From Pseudomonas weihenstephanensis (GTDB lineage Bacteria; Pseudomonadota; Gammaproteobacteria; Pseudomonadales; Pseudomonadaceae), in assembly GCF_001043055.1 (NCBI RefSeq), contig NZ_JYLF01000011.1, positions 83,288-147,287 on the forward strand: a stretch of 64,000 nucleotides of DNA, given 5' to 3'. The notes under the pieces were generated by a model. It saw only the letters and a list, made by a program, of their open reading frames with translations. It did not search any database and was not told where the DNA came from. Both the position numbers and the translations under genes were made by a program. Shown one piece after another: positions 51,533 through 59,605 of the stretch. Every line of letters begins with the position of its first letter. The stretch's first letter is position 1.

Positions 51533-52300
51533 TTATTTGATTAGAAAGCTCGCGTGCCATTTCAGTTTCATTTTTTGGCCCTTGCAATTTATTATCAGTG
51601 CAGCGTGGTAAACACTTAGCAAGCCCCAGCGGATCAACCCACCCCGTGGGACTAGGCCATACGCATACAGATTCAACCCACCCGCATAACTGATCGGGTT
51701 AGTCAGCCCCTCACGATGTGCCCATTCCGAACGCTGTTCTTTTATTTCACCCCACGCTTTGTACTGCGCGCTCCAGGCGAGTTGGCCGTTGGGGTCGGTC
51801 AGTTCTTGTGGCGTGCCCAAGTGGTCGCACTGGTACCAGGCCAACACGTCAATCGGCAGCGCTTGGGGCGTGTGCGTCCACAGCGGATCTTGGTCTATAT
51901 CGTAGGCGCCTTCGTAGTTCGGCTGCGCCAACAGGCGGATCGGTTGATGACGCATGGCCTGCGCCACGGGCACGAAGGTGCCGGGTTCGTAGAGGTAGTG
52001 GACTGTTTTACCCGCCGTGCCATCGGCCTGGGCCGGGCTGCTTTCCCAGGCCAGGGTGTCGCCGTCCCAACCGAACAGGGTGAAGCCGCAACCCAGTTCG
52101 CGCTGTTTACGCGCCTGTTCGTTTTGGTTCCAGTGCGAGCCGGCTTCCGGGCGATGCTTGTGGTGGGCGTTGGAGTATTTATGGATGCGCCGCCCCAGCG
52201 GGTCGTAGGTGTAGTCGACGCTGAGTGTGTTGTCTTCAAAGCGCACCAGTCGGTCGAACAAGTCCCAGCGCATTTGGCTTTGTTGGCCGTTGTGCTAACA
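51533..52300 (-). pseudogene. Orphan Rhs C-terminal module G (core fragment and decayed tip)
   Basis: The core runs from HNGQQSQMRWDLFDRLVRFE through the shared HLGTPQELTDPNGQLAWSAQ to REGLTNP, then jumps to ISYAGGLNLYAY, so about 31 core residues containing the HDHETGLHYNRYRYYDPRVG motif are deleted in frame. One further missing base after LNLYAY shifts the frame; in the restored frame the tail reads PTGWVDPLGLAKCLPRC, then NKLQGPKNETEMARELSNQI and a stop at about 51530. No start codon of its own before 52273. The tip is short and probably truncated. A TAG stop precedes the core at the linker junction. Confidence 0.8.
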
Positions 52301-52349
52301 GTAAATATCAATCCATACCGGCTCAGTTTTTAAAGATCGGTGTTGCGGT

Positions 52350-52600
52350 TCAACGGTTGACTGCGCCTTTTGGGCCACTGGCAATCAGTGCGGTACCACA
52401 CGCTGTTTTCATACCATCGAGTGCAACAGCAATGCCGTCAACGGAGTAAGTCGCGCTGCACTCGGCAATGGGGAAAACCCCTTTGCACAACGGGCAACTG
52501 ACGTTGTGACCAACACCGGAAATCGGTTTAACGTTGAGGTCAATCCGGGAAAAAGCTTCAAGCACGACACTCCCGTGGATGGTGGGATGATGTCTTTCAT
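52350..52600 (-). pseudogene. PAAR-domain protein, deleted/frameshifted copy
   Basis: Starts MKDII like the intact PAAR genes at 55668 and 58432 but loses about 10 bases just after, shifting the frame, then regains a PAAR frame from about 52565: GVGHNVSCPLCKGVFPIAE and VDGIAVALDGMKTACGTALI. The CPLC and MKTACG cysteines are conserved. Broken relative of the other two; it lies between immunity D and core G exactly as its intact sibling lies between immunity C and core E. Confidence 0.85.
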
Positions 52601-52611
52601 AAAATATTGTT

Positions 52612-53013
52612 CTAGTGACCTAAAAGCTCAGTTCTAGCTTGGGTTACCGCGGCTTTTAAAGTTTGTCGGTCATTTTCAGGTATTTTAAATTTTTCCATCA
52701 GGCCGATGGATCGTTCAATAGCATCCAGAATCATGGATATTTGTACCTTAGGGTTCGCACCTATGAATTTCTCAAAAGGGATCTGTAAGCGAAACTCGAG
52801 GACTTTGGTTTTTTTATGAAATTTTGCAACTTCTGGGTAGTCTGAGATGAATAGATCAGAGAGGATTATTGAAATAAAGCTCCATCTGTTTATGTCGAAA
52901 TTTAATTTTGCATTTTCTACAAGACCAGATAAGACAGAGTTTATTTTATTTCTAGCGATATGCTCTGCATCACCGACTTTCGCATCAATCTCTCCTGACA
53001 TGAAGAATTCCAT
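52612..53013 (-). CDS. Imm44-like immunity protein (partner of tip D)
   Basis: A 133-residue cytoplasmic protein: MEFFMSGEIDAKVGDAEHIA, INRWSFISIILSDLFISDYP, LEFRLQIPFEKFIGANPKVQ, ILDAIERSIGLMEKFKIPEN. It is homologous along its length to the protein at 58807. The FFMSGEI start and RWSFISIIL core resemble Imm44-type immunity proteins (from memory). It starts 10 bases after the frameshifted GIY-YIG-like toxin tip D, so it is the likely antidote. AT-rich compared with Rhs cores. Confidence 0.75.
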   Translation of the reverse strand: MEFFMSGEIDAKVGDAEHIARNKINSVLSGLVENAKLNFDINRWSFISIILSDLFISDYPEVAKFHKKTKVLEFRLQIPFEKFIGANPKVQISMILDAIERSIGLMEKFKIPENDRQTLKAAVTQARTELLGH

Positions 53014-53022
53014 AAATCTACC

Positions 53023-53665
53023 TCAATAGTCATTTTTGTTTAAAGGTGGGCCAGTACCGCCATTAGTAGCTTTGTGCTCTACAATTTTGTTGTGCTGCCA
53101 AGAATGCATTTCGCGTTTCGTTCCGGCCACCTCAGGTCTAAAAGTCAGCTTGTTTTTTTGAGGTAGGATTCCGGATAGCGTTTCTTTCCTTGTGTGGTTT
53201 CCCCATATTTCATAACTTCTTCAGTATTTATATCCCTCAGCGTGTACCCAATAGCTGGCGCATCACTGTCCAAACTATTGCCATGCACCTTTTTGGTCGG
53301 GTCAGCGACAGGAGGGCACGGCTTTTCAGGATTTGCACCTTTACCGAAGGTTCCGTTGGTATTTCTTGGCTGCCCTTTCCATAGGCCTAACGGATCAACC
53401 CATCCCGTAGGATTCGGCACATACGCATACAGGTTCAACCCACCCGCATAGCTGATCGGGTCTTTACTGATAAACCGCCCAACCCGTGGATCATAGTACC
53501 GATAGCGGTTGTAGTGCAGCCCCGTTTCATGATCGTGGTACTGGCCCTGGAAGCGGATCGAGTTTTTCAGACCTTCGCGTTGTGCCCTTACCTAGCGTTG
53601 TTCCCGCAATTCACCCCAGGTTTTTACTCGGCAGTCCATACGATGGAGCCGATGAATCGAACACT
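53023..53665 (-). pseudogene. Orphan Rhs module D: diverged core fragment with GIY-YIG-like tip
   Basis: A short core piece begins right after immunity F (about 53665) and is more diverged than other cores: one base missing near YKTWGEL and a TAG stop at the RSEW position. From RFQGQYHDHETGLHYNRYRY it matches the array core up to NPTGWVDPLGLWKGQPRNTN. The tip (SLDSDAPAIGYTLRDINTEE, VMKYGETTQGKKRY) is cut by a frameshift in an A7 run near 53157; in the corrected frame it continues AGTKREMHSWQHNKIVEHKA and GPPLNKNDY, stop at 53023. GIY-YIG-like features: GYT, KYGET, Arg, late Glu/Asn. Confidence 0.78.
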
Positions 53666-53676
53666 TACTTAATTAT

Positions 53677-54216
53677 TTATGGCTTCGGAATAAAGCCTGG
53701 CATGCTGTTGCATTTTTCACGAACTCCACGGCCTAAAAATAGTCGCCAATTTTTCCCACTACTAAGTGCCTTTTCGGTCCAGTAGTAGTTATCTGTGATT
53801 TTGTTAGCGGTACCATTGCTTTCCAATACACCTTTCCGGGCGTACTTTTTGAATAAATTATTTAGCTCTCGATTTACTATTTTTTCAACATTGGAATTGT
53901 CGGCACTATAACGTGTTGCGCCAATAGCATATTGATGCTCCCCCCCATAAGTCAGAGTGATCAATCCCTTTCTCTCTTCGCGCCTGAGTGTCTCTTTTGT
54001 GTGCGAAATAACTCTTTTTTCATCTTTTTTCTCACCAACAAACCAATCGTATGAAAACGGCTCATTTTCATCCAGGATTGTAAAGTCTAGGTCATCTAAT
54101 CGCACGAATCTCTTATCAGTATCACGCCAAAAATATAAGCAGAATCCAGTGCTTTTTAAAAGCTCGCTATTGATTTTAATAAAATCTTCAGAGGTCAAGA
54201 AAATAACCTTATCCAT
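53677..54216 (-). CDS. Immunity protein candidate for tip F
   Basis: A 179-residue soluble protein starting MDKVIFLTSEDFIKINSELL, with FCLYFWRDTDKRFVRLDDLD and HTKETLRREERKGLITLTYG. It begins directly after the tip F stop (adjacent, no gap), on the same strand, which is the usual toxin-immunity arrangement. AT-rich. No immunity family recognised; assignment is by position. Confidence 0.65.
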   Translation of the reverse strand: MDKVIFLTSEDFIKINSELLKSTGFCLYFWRDTDKRFVRLDDLDFTILDENEPFSYDWFVGEKKDEKRVISHTKETLRREERKGLITLTYGGEHQYAIGATRYSADNSNVEKIVNRELNNLFKKYARKGVLESNGTANKITDNYYWTEKALSSGKNWRLFLGRGVREKCNSMPGFIPKP

Positions 54217-55615
54217 TTATATCTTCCTTCCACAGGGGCAATTATAGGGTCTAAATTGCACGTCATCAGGTGCGTGTGCCTCATTGACTTTTGTTCTTAG
54301 ATCGTCCAATGCCTTCTTCTCGCGAGTAATCGGGTTCGTTTGGTCCGCACGATTTTTACCAACGTTGCCGTAGATAATTCTCCCTTCTGTATCTTCGAAA
54401 ATTATATCCGGACGACGACCTTCTTTATTCCCCCCTGGCGTGGGAATTAACTGCTCTCTCTTGACGCCACCACCGGCAATAACTCGCCCTCCGGAGGCTT
54501 CAACTTCTTGCCCCCAAGCTTGAATAATTTGATTATGTGGCCCCTCGCCGTTGGTTTTCGGTCCTCGTTTAGCAAGCCCTAACGCATCAACCCACCCCGT
54601 AGGATTCGGCGCATACGCATACAGATTCAACCCACCCGCATAACTGATCGGGTCCTTGCTGATAAACCGCCCAACCCGGGGATCATAGTACCGATAACGG
54701 TTGTAATGCAGCCCTGTTTCATGATCGTGGTACTGGCCCTGAAATCTGATCAGGTTGGTCAGCCCCTCACGCTGTGCCCATTCCGAACGCTGTTCCCGCA
54801 CTTCACCCCCCGCTTTGTACTGCGCGCTGCAGGCGAGTTGGCCGTTGGGGTCGGTCAGTTCTTGCGGCGTGCCCAAGTGGTCGCACTGGTACCAGGCCAA
54901 CACGTCTATCGGCAGCGCTTGCGGGGTGTGCGTCCACAGCGGATCTTGGTCTATATCGTAGGCGCCTTCGTAACTCGGCTGCGCCAACAGGCGGATCGGT
55001 TGATGCCGCATGGCCTGCGCCACGGGGACGAAGGTGCCGGGTTCGTAGAGGTAGTGGACGGTTTTACCCGCCGTGCCATCGGCCTGGGCCGGGCTGCTTT
55101 CCCAGGCCAAGGTGTCGCCATCCCAACCGAACAGGGTGAAGCCGCAGCCCAGTTCCCGTTGTTTGCGCGCCTGTTCGTTTTGGTTCCAGTGCGAGCCGGC
55201 TTCCGGGCGATGCTTGTGGTGGGCGTTGGAGTATTTGTGGATGCGCCGCCCCAGCGGGTCGTAGGTGTAGTCGACGCTGAGTGTGTTGTCTTCAAAGCGC
55301 ACCAGTCGGTCGAACAGGTCCCAGCGCATTTGGCTTTGTTGGCCGTTGTGCCAGCGGCGGATCTGGTTGCCGCGTTCGTCGTATTCGTAGTGGGTGCCGG
55401 CGTATTCGCGCAGCAGGTTGTCCATCAGTGTGTTGCGTTTCGGGTCTTGATCCAACGGGCGGCGGATTTCGGCCACGCTGTTGTCCAGCAGGTTGCTGGC
55501 CGGGTCGAAGGCGAAGGTTTCGACGCCCAGGCGGCTGGTGGCGCTGAGCAGGCAGCCCACCGGGTCGTAGCGGTAGGACAGCGGCCCGCGGCATCGTATT
55601 GATAGTCGCGCCTAG
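54217..55615 (-). CDS. Orphan Rhs module F with restriction-endonuclease-like tip
   Basis: Open from a GTG at 55560 (447 residues) with core similarity reaching about 55615. The core has all shared motifs (EYDERGNQIRRWHNGQQSQM; FQGQYHDHETGLHYNRYRYY; FISKDPISYAGGLNLYAYAP) and the WVDALGLAKRG junction, where Rhs proteins self-cleave at a DPLGL-like site; here the Pro is Ala. The tip (about 115 aa) has QLIPTPGGNKEGRRPDIIFE, DTEGRIIYGNVGKNRADQTN and ITREKKALDDLRTKV, resembling PD-(D/E)XK-type toxin tips. No true start, so probably silent unless recombined onto a full Rhs. Confidence 0.8.
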
Positions 55616-55667
55616 TAGCGCGGACTGGTCATATGCAAGCTGGTTTTTTAAAGAACGCTGCCGCCAT

Positions 55668-55931
55668 TCAACGGCTTACGGTCCCTTTAGGGCCACTGGC
55701 AATCAGACTGGCCCCGCAGGCGGTTTTCATCCCGTCGAGGGCAACGGCAATTCCGTCAACGGAAGAAGTGGCGCTGCCCTCGGCAATCGGGAAAATCCCC
55801 TTGCACAACGGGCAACTGACCTTGTGACCGCCCCCGGCAATGGGCTTGCCGTTGAGGTCGGTATTGGGAAAAGCTTCGAGTACGACACCACCGTGGGTGG
55901 TGGTGTCGCCTAGGCGGATGATGTCTTTCAC
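55668..55931 (-). CDS. PAAR-domain protein (intact, upstream of module F)
   Basis: An 87-residue PAAR protein: MKDIIRLGDTTTHGGVVLEA, GKPIAGGGHKVSCPLCKGIF, VDGIAVALDGMKTACGASLI. The conserved His and Cys (HGG, CPLC, TACG) that bind zinc at the spike tip are in place. PAAR proteins sharpen the VgrG spike and carry Rhs effectors in type VI secretion. GAGGCTC precedes the ATG. It is followed after 50 bases by the 5'-truncated core F. Confidence 0.92.
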   Translation of the reverse strand: MKDIIRLGDTTTHGGVVLEAFPNTDLNGKPIAGGGHKVSCPLCKGIFPIAEGSATSSVDGIAVALDGMKTACGASLIASGPKGTVSR

Positions 55932-56269
55932 TGTTGAGCCTCTCTGGTTATCTTGAATTTCGACCGCGCCAACTGCTGCTTTTTGGCATCATGTCTGAAA
56001 TATCTTTCAGCTTTATCTGACCGAATTAGCTGGCTGATTCTATAGTGAGATTAGAATTAAACTGTTGCTCAACGAGCAGCGTCAATTTTAGACAAATACC
56101 TCAATAGTCGACAAAAAGCTACCGAGTCACCCTTGAAGTTTGGTTTGGATAAAGAACTATGAAACTCATAAAGTTGCATTGTTTTTTACGGAGTTAGTTG
56201 CAAGCTTGTTAAATATATTGATTTCACTAAAGTCGCTTTCAATGGTTGCTACAGAATACCCACCCCGTC
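55932..56269. other. Upstream region of the PAAR gene, no gene seen
   Basis: AT-rich 338 bp between the PAAR start and an Rhs core remnant. Probably carries the PAAR promoter. No coding sequence supported. Confidence 0.45.
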
Positions 56270-56362
56270 TATCCCATTGATTGGTCAGCCAGTTGACTCT
56301 GTGGCCATCGGGGCGAGTCTTGGCGATACGCTGGTTGTGTACGTCGTATTCGTGCTGCTGCT
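56270..56362 (-). pseudogene. Diverged Rhs core scrap
   Basis: The minus strand reads a short segment equivalent to EYDVLNQRIATTRPDGHKVS of the full core, as EYDVHNQRIAKTRPDGHRVN followed by WLTNQ. It is more diverged than the other cores and isolated, so it comes from an older or different Rhs gene. Confidence 0.7.
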
Positions 56363-56778
56363 CTATGCACTCCTTGTGCCCAGCATCAAGGGTGAAAAGG
56401 GAGCCAAACTTGGCGCGCGTCTACATACGACGTGCACGCATTGGCGACGCGGGGCAAATGCTGGTGATGTTTGTTTGTTAAAGAGCGCTGGTGCGGCTGC
56501 TGAACCGTGAGCAAGTCGTATATGGATGCGAACCTGTGGCGACCTAGCACCACAAGCGCGTTTCATGTTGTCCAGCCCCACCGTAATGCTGTTGTCAGAG
56601 TAGATGCTGCTAACTTAGACCAACGAATATGGCTCATTAAAAAGGGGCGCATCAATAAGTACCTTCGCCCGCTATCGGCTGCCGTCGGGGTCAGTGTGGA
56701 GGTATGATTGCCTGCGATAACGCCGTCGTGCTCGGCAGCGGTATCAAAGCAAACTATCGTTGTGCTCCACTCAAATTC
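56363..56778. other. Unassigned AT/GC-mixed stretch between the core scrap and immunity E
   Basis: 416 bp without a supported gene; short frames present have no ribosome sites or recognisable products. May contain decayed tip or immunity sequence. Confidence 0.4.
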
Positions 56779-57168
56779 TTAGGAGGCGGTATATAGATAT
56801 TTCAGCTTGAATTGTTCTTTGTCATAAAAAAGATCAAAGTTTGCTGAAATCTCTTCTTCGCCCTGCTCACTAAATAGCCTGCAGTTTATTCTCCAACAAT
56901 CAGTTTCTTCATCGGTACCGTAGATATCCAATAGGTTGTCTTCTAGAAGATGTGGGGATGCCCCTTTTTTTGGGGGCGGCTTAAGGAGGTATTGGTCAGT
57001 GTTGAAATAGTCATCTAGGTATTCGCGCGCCTCATTATATATTGCCGGTGTCATGCCGAACTCAGTCTTGAGTTTGGCCGTGCTTTTTTCATTAAATGCA
57101 TCCATGAAGTCTTCAATCAGACTGTAAGCGGCTTCATATACTTTTTCTTTTTTAATAAACATTGTCAT
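56779..57168 (-). CDS. Immunity protein for SHHIYQD-type tip E
   Basis: A 129-residue acidic protein (MTMFIKKEKVYEAAYSLIED; FGMTPAIYNEAREYLDDYFN; ETDCWRINCRLFSEQGEEEI). It overlaps the stop of toxin tip E by 4 bases (ATGA), proving pairing by coupling. It is a distant homologue of the protein at 61156 (shared TPAIYxE, xRIxCxL). No named immunity family recognised. AT-rich. Confidence 0.75.
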   Translation of the reverse strand: MTMFIKKEKVYEAAYSLIEDFMDAFNEKSTAKLKTEFGMTPAIYNEAREYLDDYFNTDQYLLKPPPKKGASPHLLEDNLLDIYGTDEETDCWRINCRLFSEQGEEEISANFDLFYDKEQFKLKYLYTAS

Positions 57169-58376
57169 CGACCTCTTCTATTTTTTGGGAGGTTTTTTGA
57201 TGTTCCGGAAGTTGCTCCAAGACCACTTAAGTAGCCTCGCGCTTTCAGAACTGCACATTTTGATTCTGGACTGCCAATGCCTGCTGATCGTAAGGCCTTA
57301 AAAGCTATAACAGTTTCGGAGCCCAATAGGCCGCCATTAGCACTATTGTTTTGGACCTGGGAGGCATTGTAATGCTGCGTACCTCTCGTTGTACCGTCAA
57401 CATTTCTGCCTTGTAATGTTATGGCTATCGCTTCGCGGTGTTTATAACCGGGTACGGAGGTCACTGTATTGTCTTGATAGATATGGTGAGAGTCATATTG
57501 AGTGCCTTTGTTTCGTTTAGTGAGATTGCCATGGGTGTCGACGTCTAGCCCTGCATCGGCAAGAATTTTCTCGCAGTCACTTTTACAAGGGCAGGAATTA
57601 AGCCCCAGCGGGTCAACCCACCCAACCGGATTAGGCGCATACGCATACAGATTCAACCCACCCGCATAGCTGATCGGGTCTTTGCTGATAAACCGCCCAA
57701 CCCGGGGATCATAGTACCGATAGCGATTGTAGTGCAGCCCTGTTTCGTGATCGTGGTACTGGCCCTGAAATCTGATCGGGTTGGTCAGGCCCTCACGCTG
57801 AGCCCATTCCGAGCGTTGTTCTTTGACTTCTCCCCACGCTTTGTACTGCGCGCTCCAGGCGATTTGGCCGTTGGGGTCGGTCAGTTCTTGCGGCGTGCCC
57901 AAGTGGTCGCACTGGTACCAGGCCAACACGTCAATCGGTAGCGCTTGGGCCGTGTGCGTCCACAGCGGATCTTGGTCTATATCGTAGGCGCCTTCGTAGT
58001 TCGGCTGCGCCAACAAACGAATCGGTTGATGCCGCATGGCCTGAGCCACGGGCACGAAGGTGCCGGGTTCGTAGAGGTAATGAACCGTGCGTCCCACCGC
58101 GCCATCGGCTTGGGCCGGGCTGCTTTCCCAGGCCAAGGTGTCGCCGTCCCAACCGAACAGGGTGAAGCCGCAGCCCAGTTCCCGTTGTTTGCGCGCCTGT
58201 TCGTTTTGGTTCCAGTGCGAGCCGGCTTCCGGGCGATGCTTGTGGTGGGCGTTGGAGTATTTGTGGATGCGCCGCCCCAGCGGGTCGTAGGCGTAGTCGA
58301 CGCTGAGTGTGTTGTCTTCAAAGCGCACCAGACGGTCGAACAAGTCCCAGCGCATTTGGCTCTGTTGGCCGTTGTG
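57165..58376 (-). CDS. Orphan Rhs module E with SHHIYQD-type toxin tip
   Basis: Open from HNGQQSQ (58376) with an internal ATG at 58355 (396 residues from there); a TAG stop lies just before the core at the linker junction. The core is intact to YAPNPVGWVDPLGLNS, containing the DPLGL self-cleavage motif. The tip (about 140 aa) begins CPCKSDCEKILADAGLDV and has QYDSHHIYQDNTVTSVPGY, ITLQGRNVDGTTRGTQHYN, VIAFKALRSAGIGSPESKC. The double His and DGTTRGTxH look like a nuclease-type active site, unassigned. Stop overlaps immunity E. Confidence 0.8.
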   Translation of the reverse strand, partial: HNGQQSQMRWDLFDRLVRFEDNTLSVDYAYDPLGRRIHKYSNAHHKHRPEAGSHWNQNEQARKQRELGCGFTLFGWDGDTLAWESSPAQADGAVGRTVHYLYEPGTFVPVAQAMRHQPIRLLAQPNYEGAYDIDQDPLWTHTAQALPIDVLAWYQCDHLGTPQELTDPNGQIAWSAQYKAWGEVKEQRSEWAQREGLTNPIRFQGQYHDHETGLHYNRYRYYDPRVGRFISKDPISYAGGLNLYAYAPNPVGWVDPLGLNSCPCKSDCEKILADAGLDVDTHGNLTKRNKGTQYDSHHIYQDNTVTSVPGYKHREAIAITLQGRNVDGTTRGTQHYNASQVQNNSANGGLLGSETVIAFKALRSAGIGSPESKCAVLKARGYLSGLGATSGTSKNLPKNRRGR

Positions 58377-58431
58377 CTAACAGTAAATATCAATCCATAC
58401 CGGCTCAGTTTTTAAAGTACGGTGTTGCGGC
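58377..58431. other. Linker joining PAAR gene to core E (shared with module G)
   Basis: The segment between the PAAR stop and the core, for example AGTAAATATCAATCCATACC, is nearly identical to 52301-52349 between the broken PAAR and core G. The same junction in two places shows that PAAR-linker-core was duplicated as a block after the 5' part of an rhs gene had been lost. Confidence 0.8.
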
Positions 58432-58695
58432 TCAACTCTTGACTGCGCCTTTCGGGCCATTGGCAATCAGTGCGGCACCACACGCTGCTTTCATACCATC
58501 GAGTGCAACGGCAATGCCGTCAACGGAGTAAGTCGCACTGCCATCGGCAATGGGAAAAAAACCTTTGCACAACGGACAACTGACGTTATGACCAACACCG
58601 GCAATCGGTTTACCGTTGAGGTCAGTCCGGTAAAAAGCTTCAAGCACGACACCCCCGTGGGTGGTTGAGTCGCCTAGGCGGATGATCTCTTTCAT
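58432..58695 (-). CDS. PAAR-domain protein (intact, upstream of module E)
   Basis: An 87-residue PAAR protein (MKEIIRLGDSTTHGGVVLEA; GVGHNVSCPLCKGFFPIADG; LDGMKAACGAALIANGPKGA). Zinc-binding His/Cys positions conserved. Start at 58695 chosen by match to the other PAAR genes; the frame is open further upstream to 58779. Located between immunity C and core E. Confidence 0.9.
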   Translation of the reverse strand: MKEIIRLGDSTTHGGVVLEAFYRTDLNGKPIAGVGHNVSCPLCKGFFPIADGSATYSVDGIAVALDGMKAACGAALIANGPKGAVKS

Positions 58696-58806
58696 TGAAT
58701 AAATGAGCCTTTCAACACGACTGTATTGTGAGCGATTTGGCATACTGAATACTCCCGCTCCACGCTCTAGTAGGTTCACTAAAAAAGAGAAAGTAATTTG
58801 GAAGCA

Positions 58807-59214
58807 CTACTCTGTTGTATTTATTAGTTTTTTACGTACCTCAGTCAAAACGCCGTGCAATATATCTTGATCGCCCTGAATGATTTTATACTTGCTCATC
58901 ATTTTGATTGAGCGTTCTATTGCATCAAGCATCATCTCGATTTTTTCACGCTCTCCTACCTCTTTAAATCTGTCGTGATCAATGTGTATTCTGCAATCAA
59001 GGTCCATATTTTTTTTGTTGAGTTTAATTACCTCAGGCATTCCGGGCAGAAATGTATCGGACAAAATAATAGAGATAAAACTCCATCTTTTTAAGTCGGA
59101 ATCTAGCACGATAGGATTCAATAGTTCCGTCAGTATTGGCGAGATTTTTTTCCTCGCGTAGCTTTCGCCGTCTCTGACATCTGCCTCTCTTTCTGCTGAC
59201 ATAAAGAAATCCAT
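58807..59214 (-). CDS. Imm44-like immunity protein (partner of tip C)
   Basis: A 135-residue homologue of the protein at 52612: MDFFMSAEREADVRDGESYA, LKRWSFISIILSDTFLPGMP, MMLDAIERSIKMMSKYKIIQ. The ATG at 59214 matches the start of its sibling; a GTG at 59235 would add seven residues. The toxin tip C frame has lost its stop and reads across this start. Likely antidote to GIY-YIG-like tip C. Confidence 0.75.
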   Translation of the reverse strand: MDFFMSAEREADVRDGESYARKKISPILTELLNPIVLDSDLKRWSFISIILSDTFLPGMPEVIKLNKKNMDLDCRIHIDHDRFKEVGEREKIEMMLDAIERSIKMMSKYKIIQGDQDILHGVLTEVRKKLINTTE

Positions 59215-59605
59215 TGTTAAGTCCCCAGTAGTCACTTTTATTTAAACGAGGCCGTCGTCCATCATGACGGACCTTGTGGCCCAGAATTTTTTCATGTTGC
59301 CAGCGATGCATTTCACGCTTAGTTCCAGTTGCTTCAAAGTCCATTGTCACCGCTTCAGATTTCAAGTATACAGTGCTGTAACGTTTTTTTCCCTGCGTAG
59401 TTTCCCCATATTTCATAACTTCTTCAGTATTTATATCTCTCAAAGTGTACCCAATAGCAGGCGCATCACTGTCCAAACTATTGCCATGCACCTTTTTGGT
59501 CGGGTCAGCGACAGGAGGGCACGGTTTTTCAGGATTTGCACCTTTACTGAAGGTTCCGTTGGTATTTCTTGGCTGCCCTTTCCATAGGCCTAACGGATTA
59601 CCCAC
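59033..59605 (-). pseudogene. GIY-YIG-like toxin tip C, out of frame with its core and without its stop
   Basis: The tip reads LGLWKGQPRNTNGTFSKGAN, SLDSDAPAIGYTLRDINTEE, VMKYGETTQGKKRYSTVYLK, TGTKREMHRWQHEKILGHKV, PRLNKSDY. First strands (GYT, KYGET) and late Glu/Asn match the GIY-YIG nuclease outline. One base lost at the WVDP junction (about 59598) puts it out of frame with core C. Its sibling D ends in TGA after NDY; here that codon is TGG, so the frame continues into the immunity gene to 59033. Confidence 0.75.
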
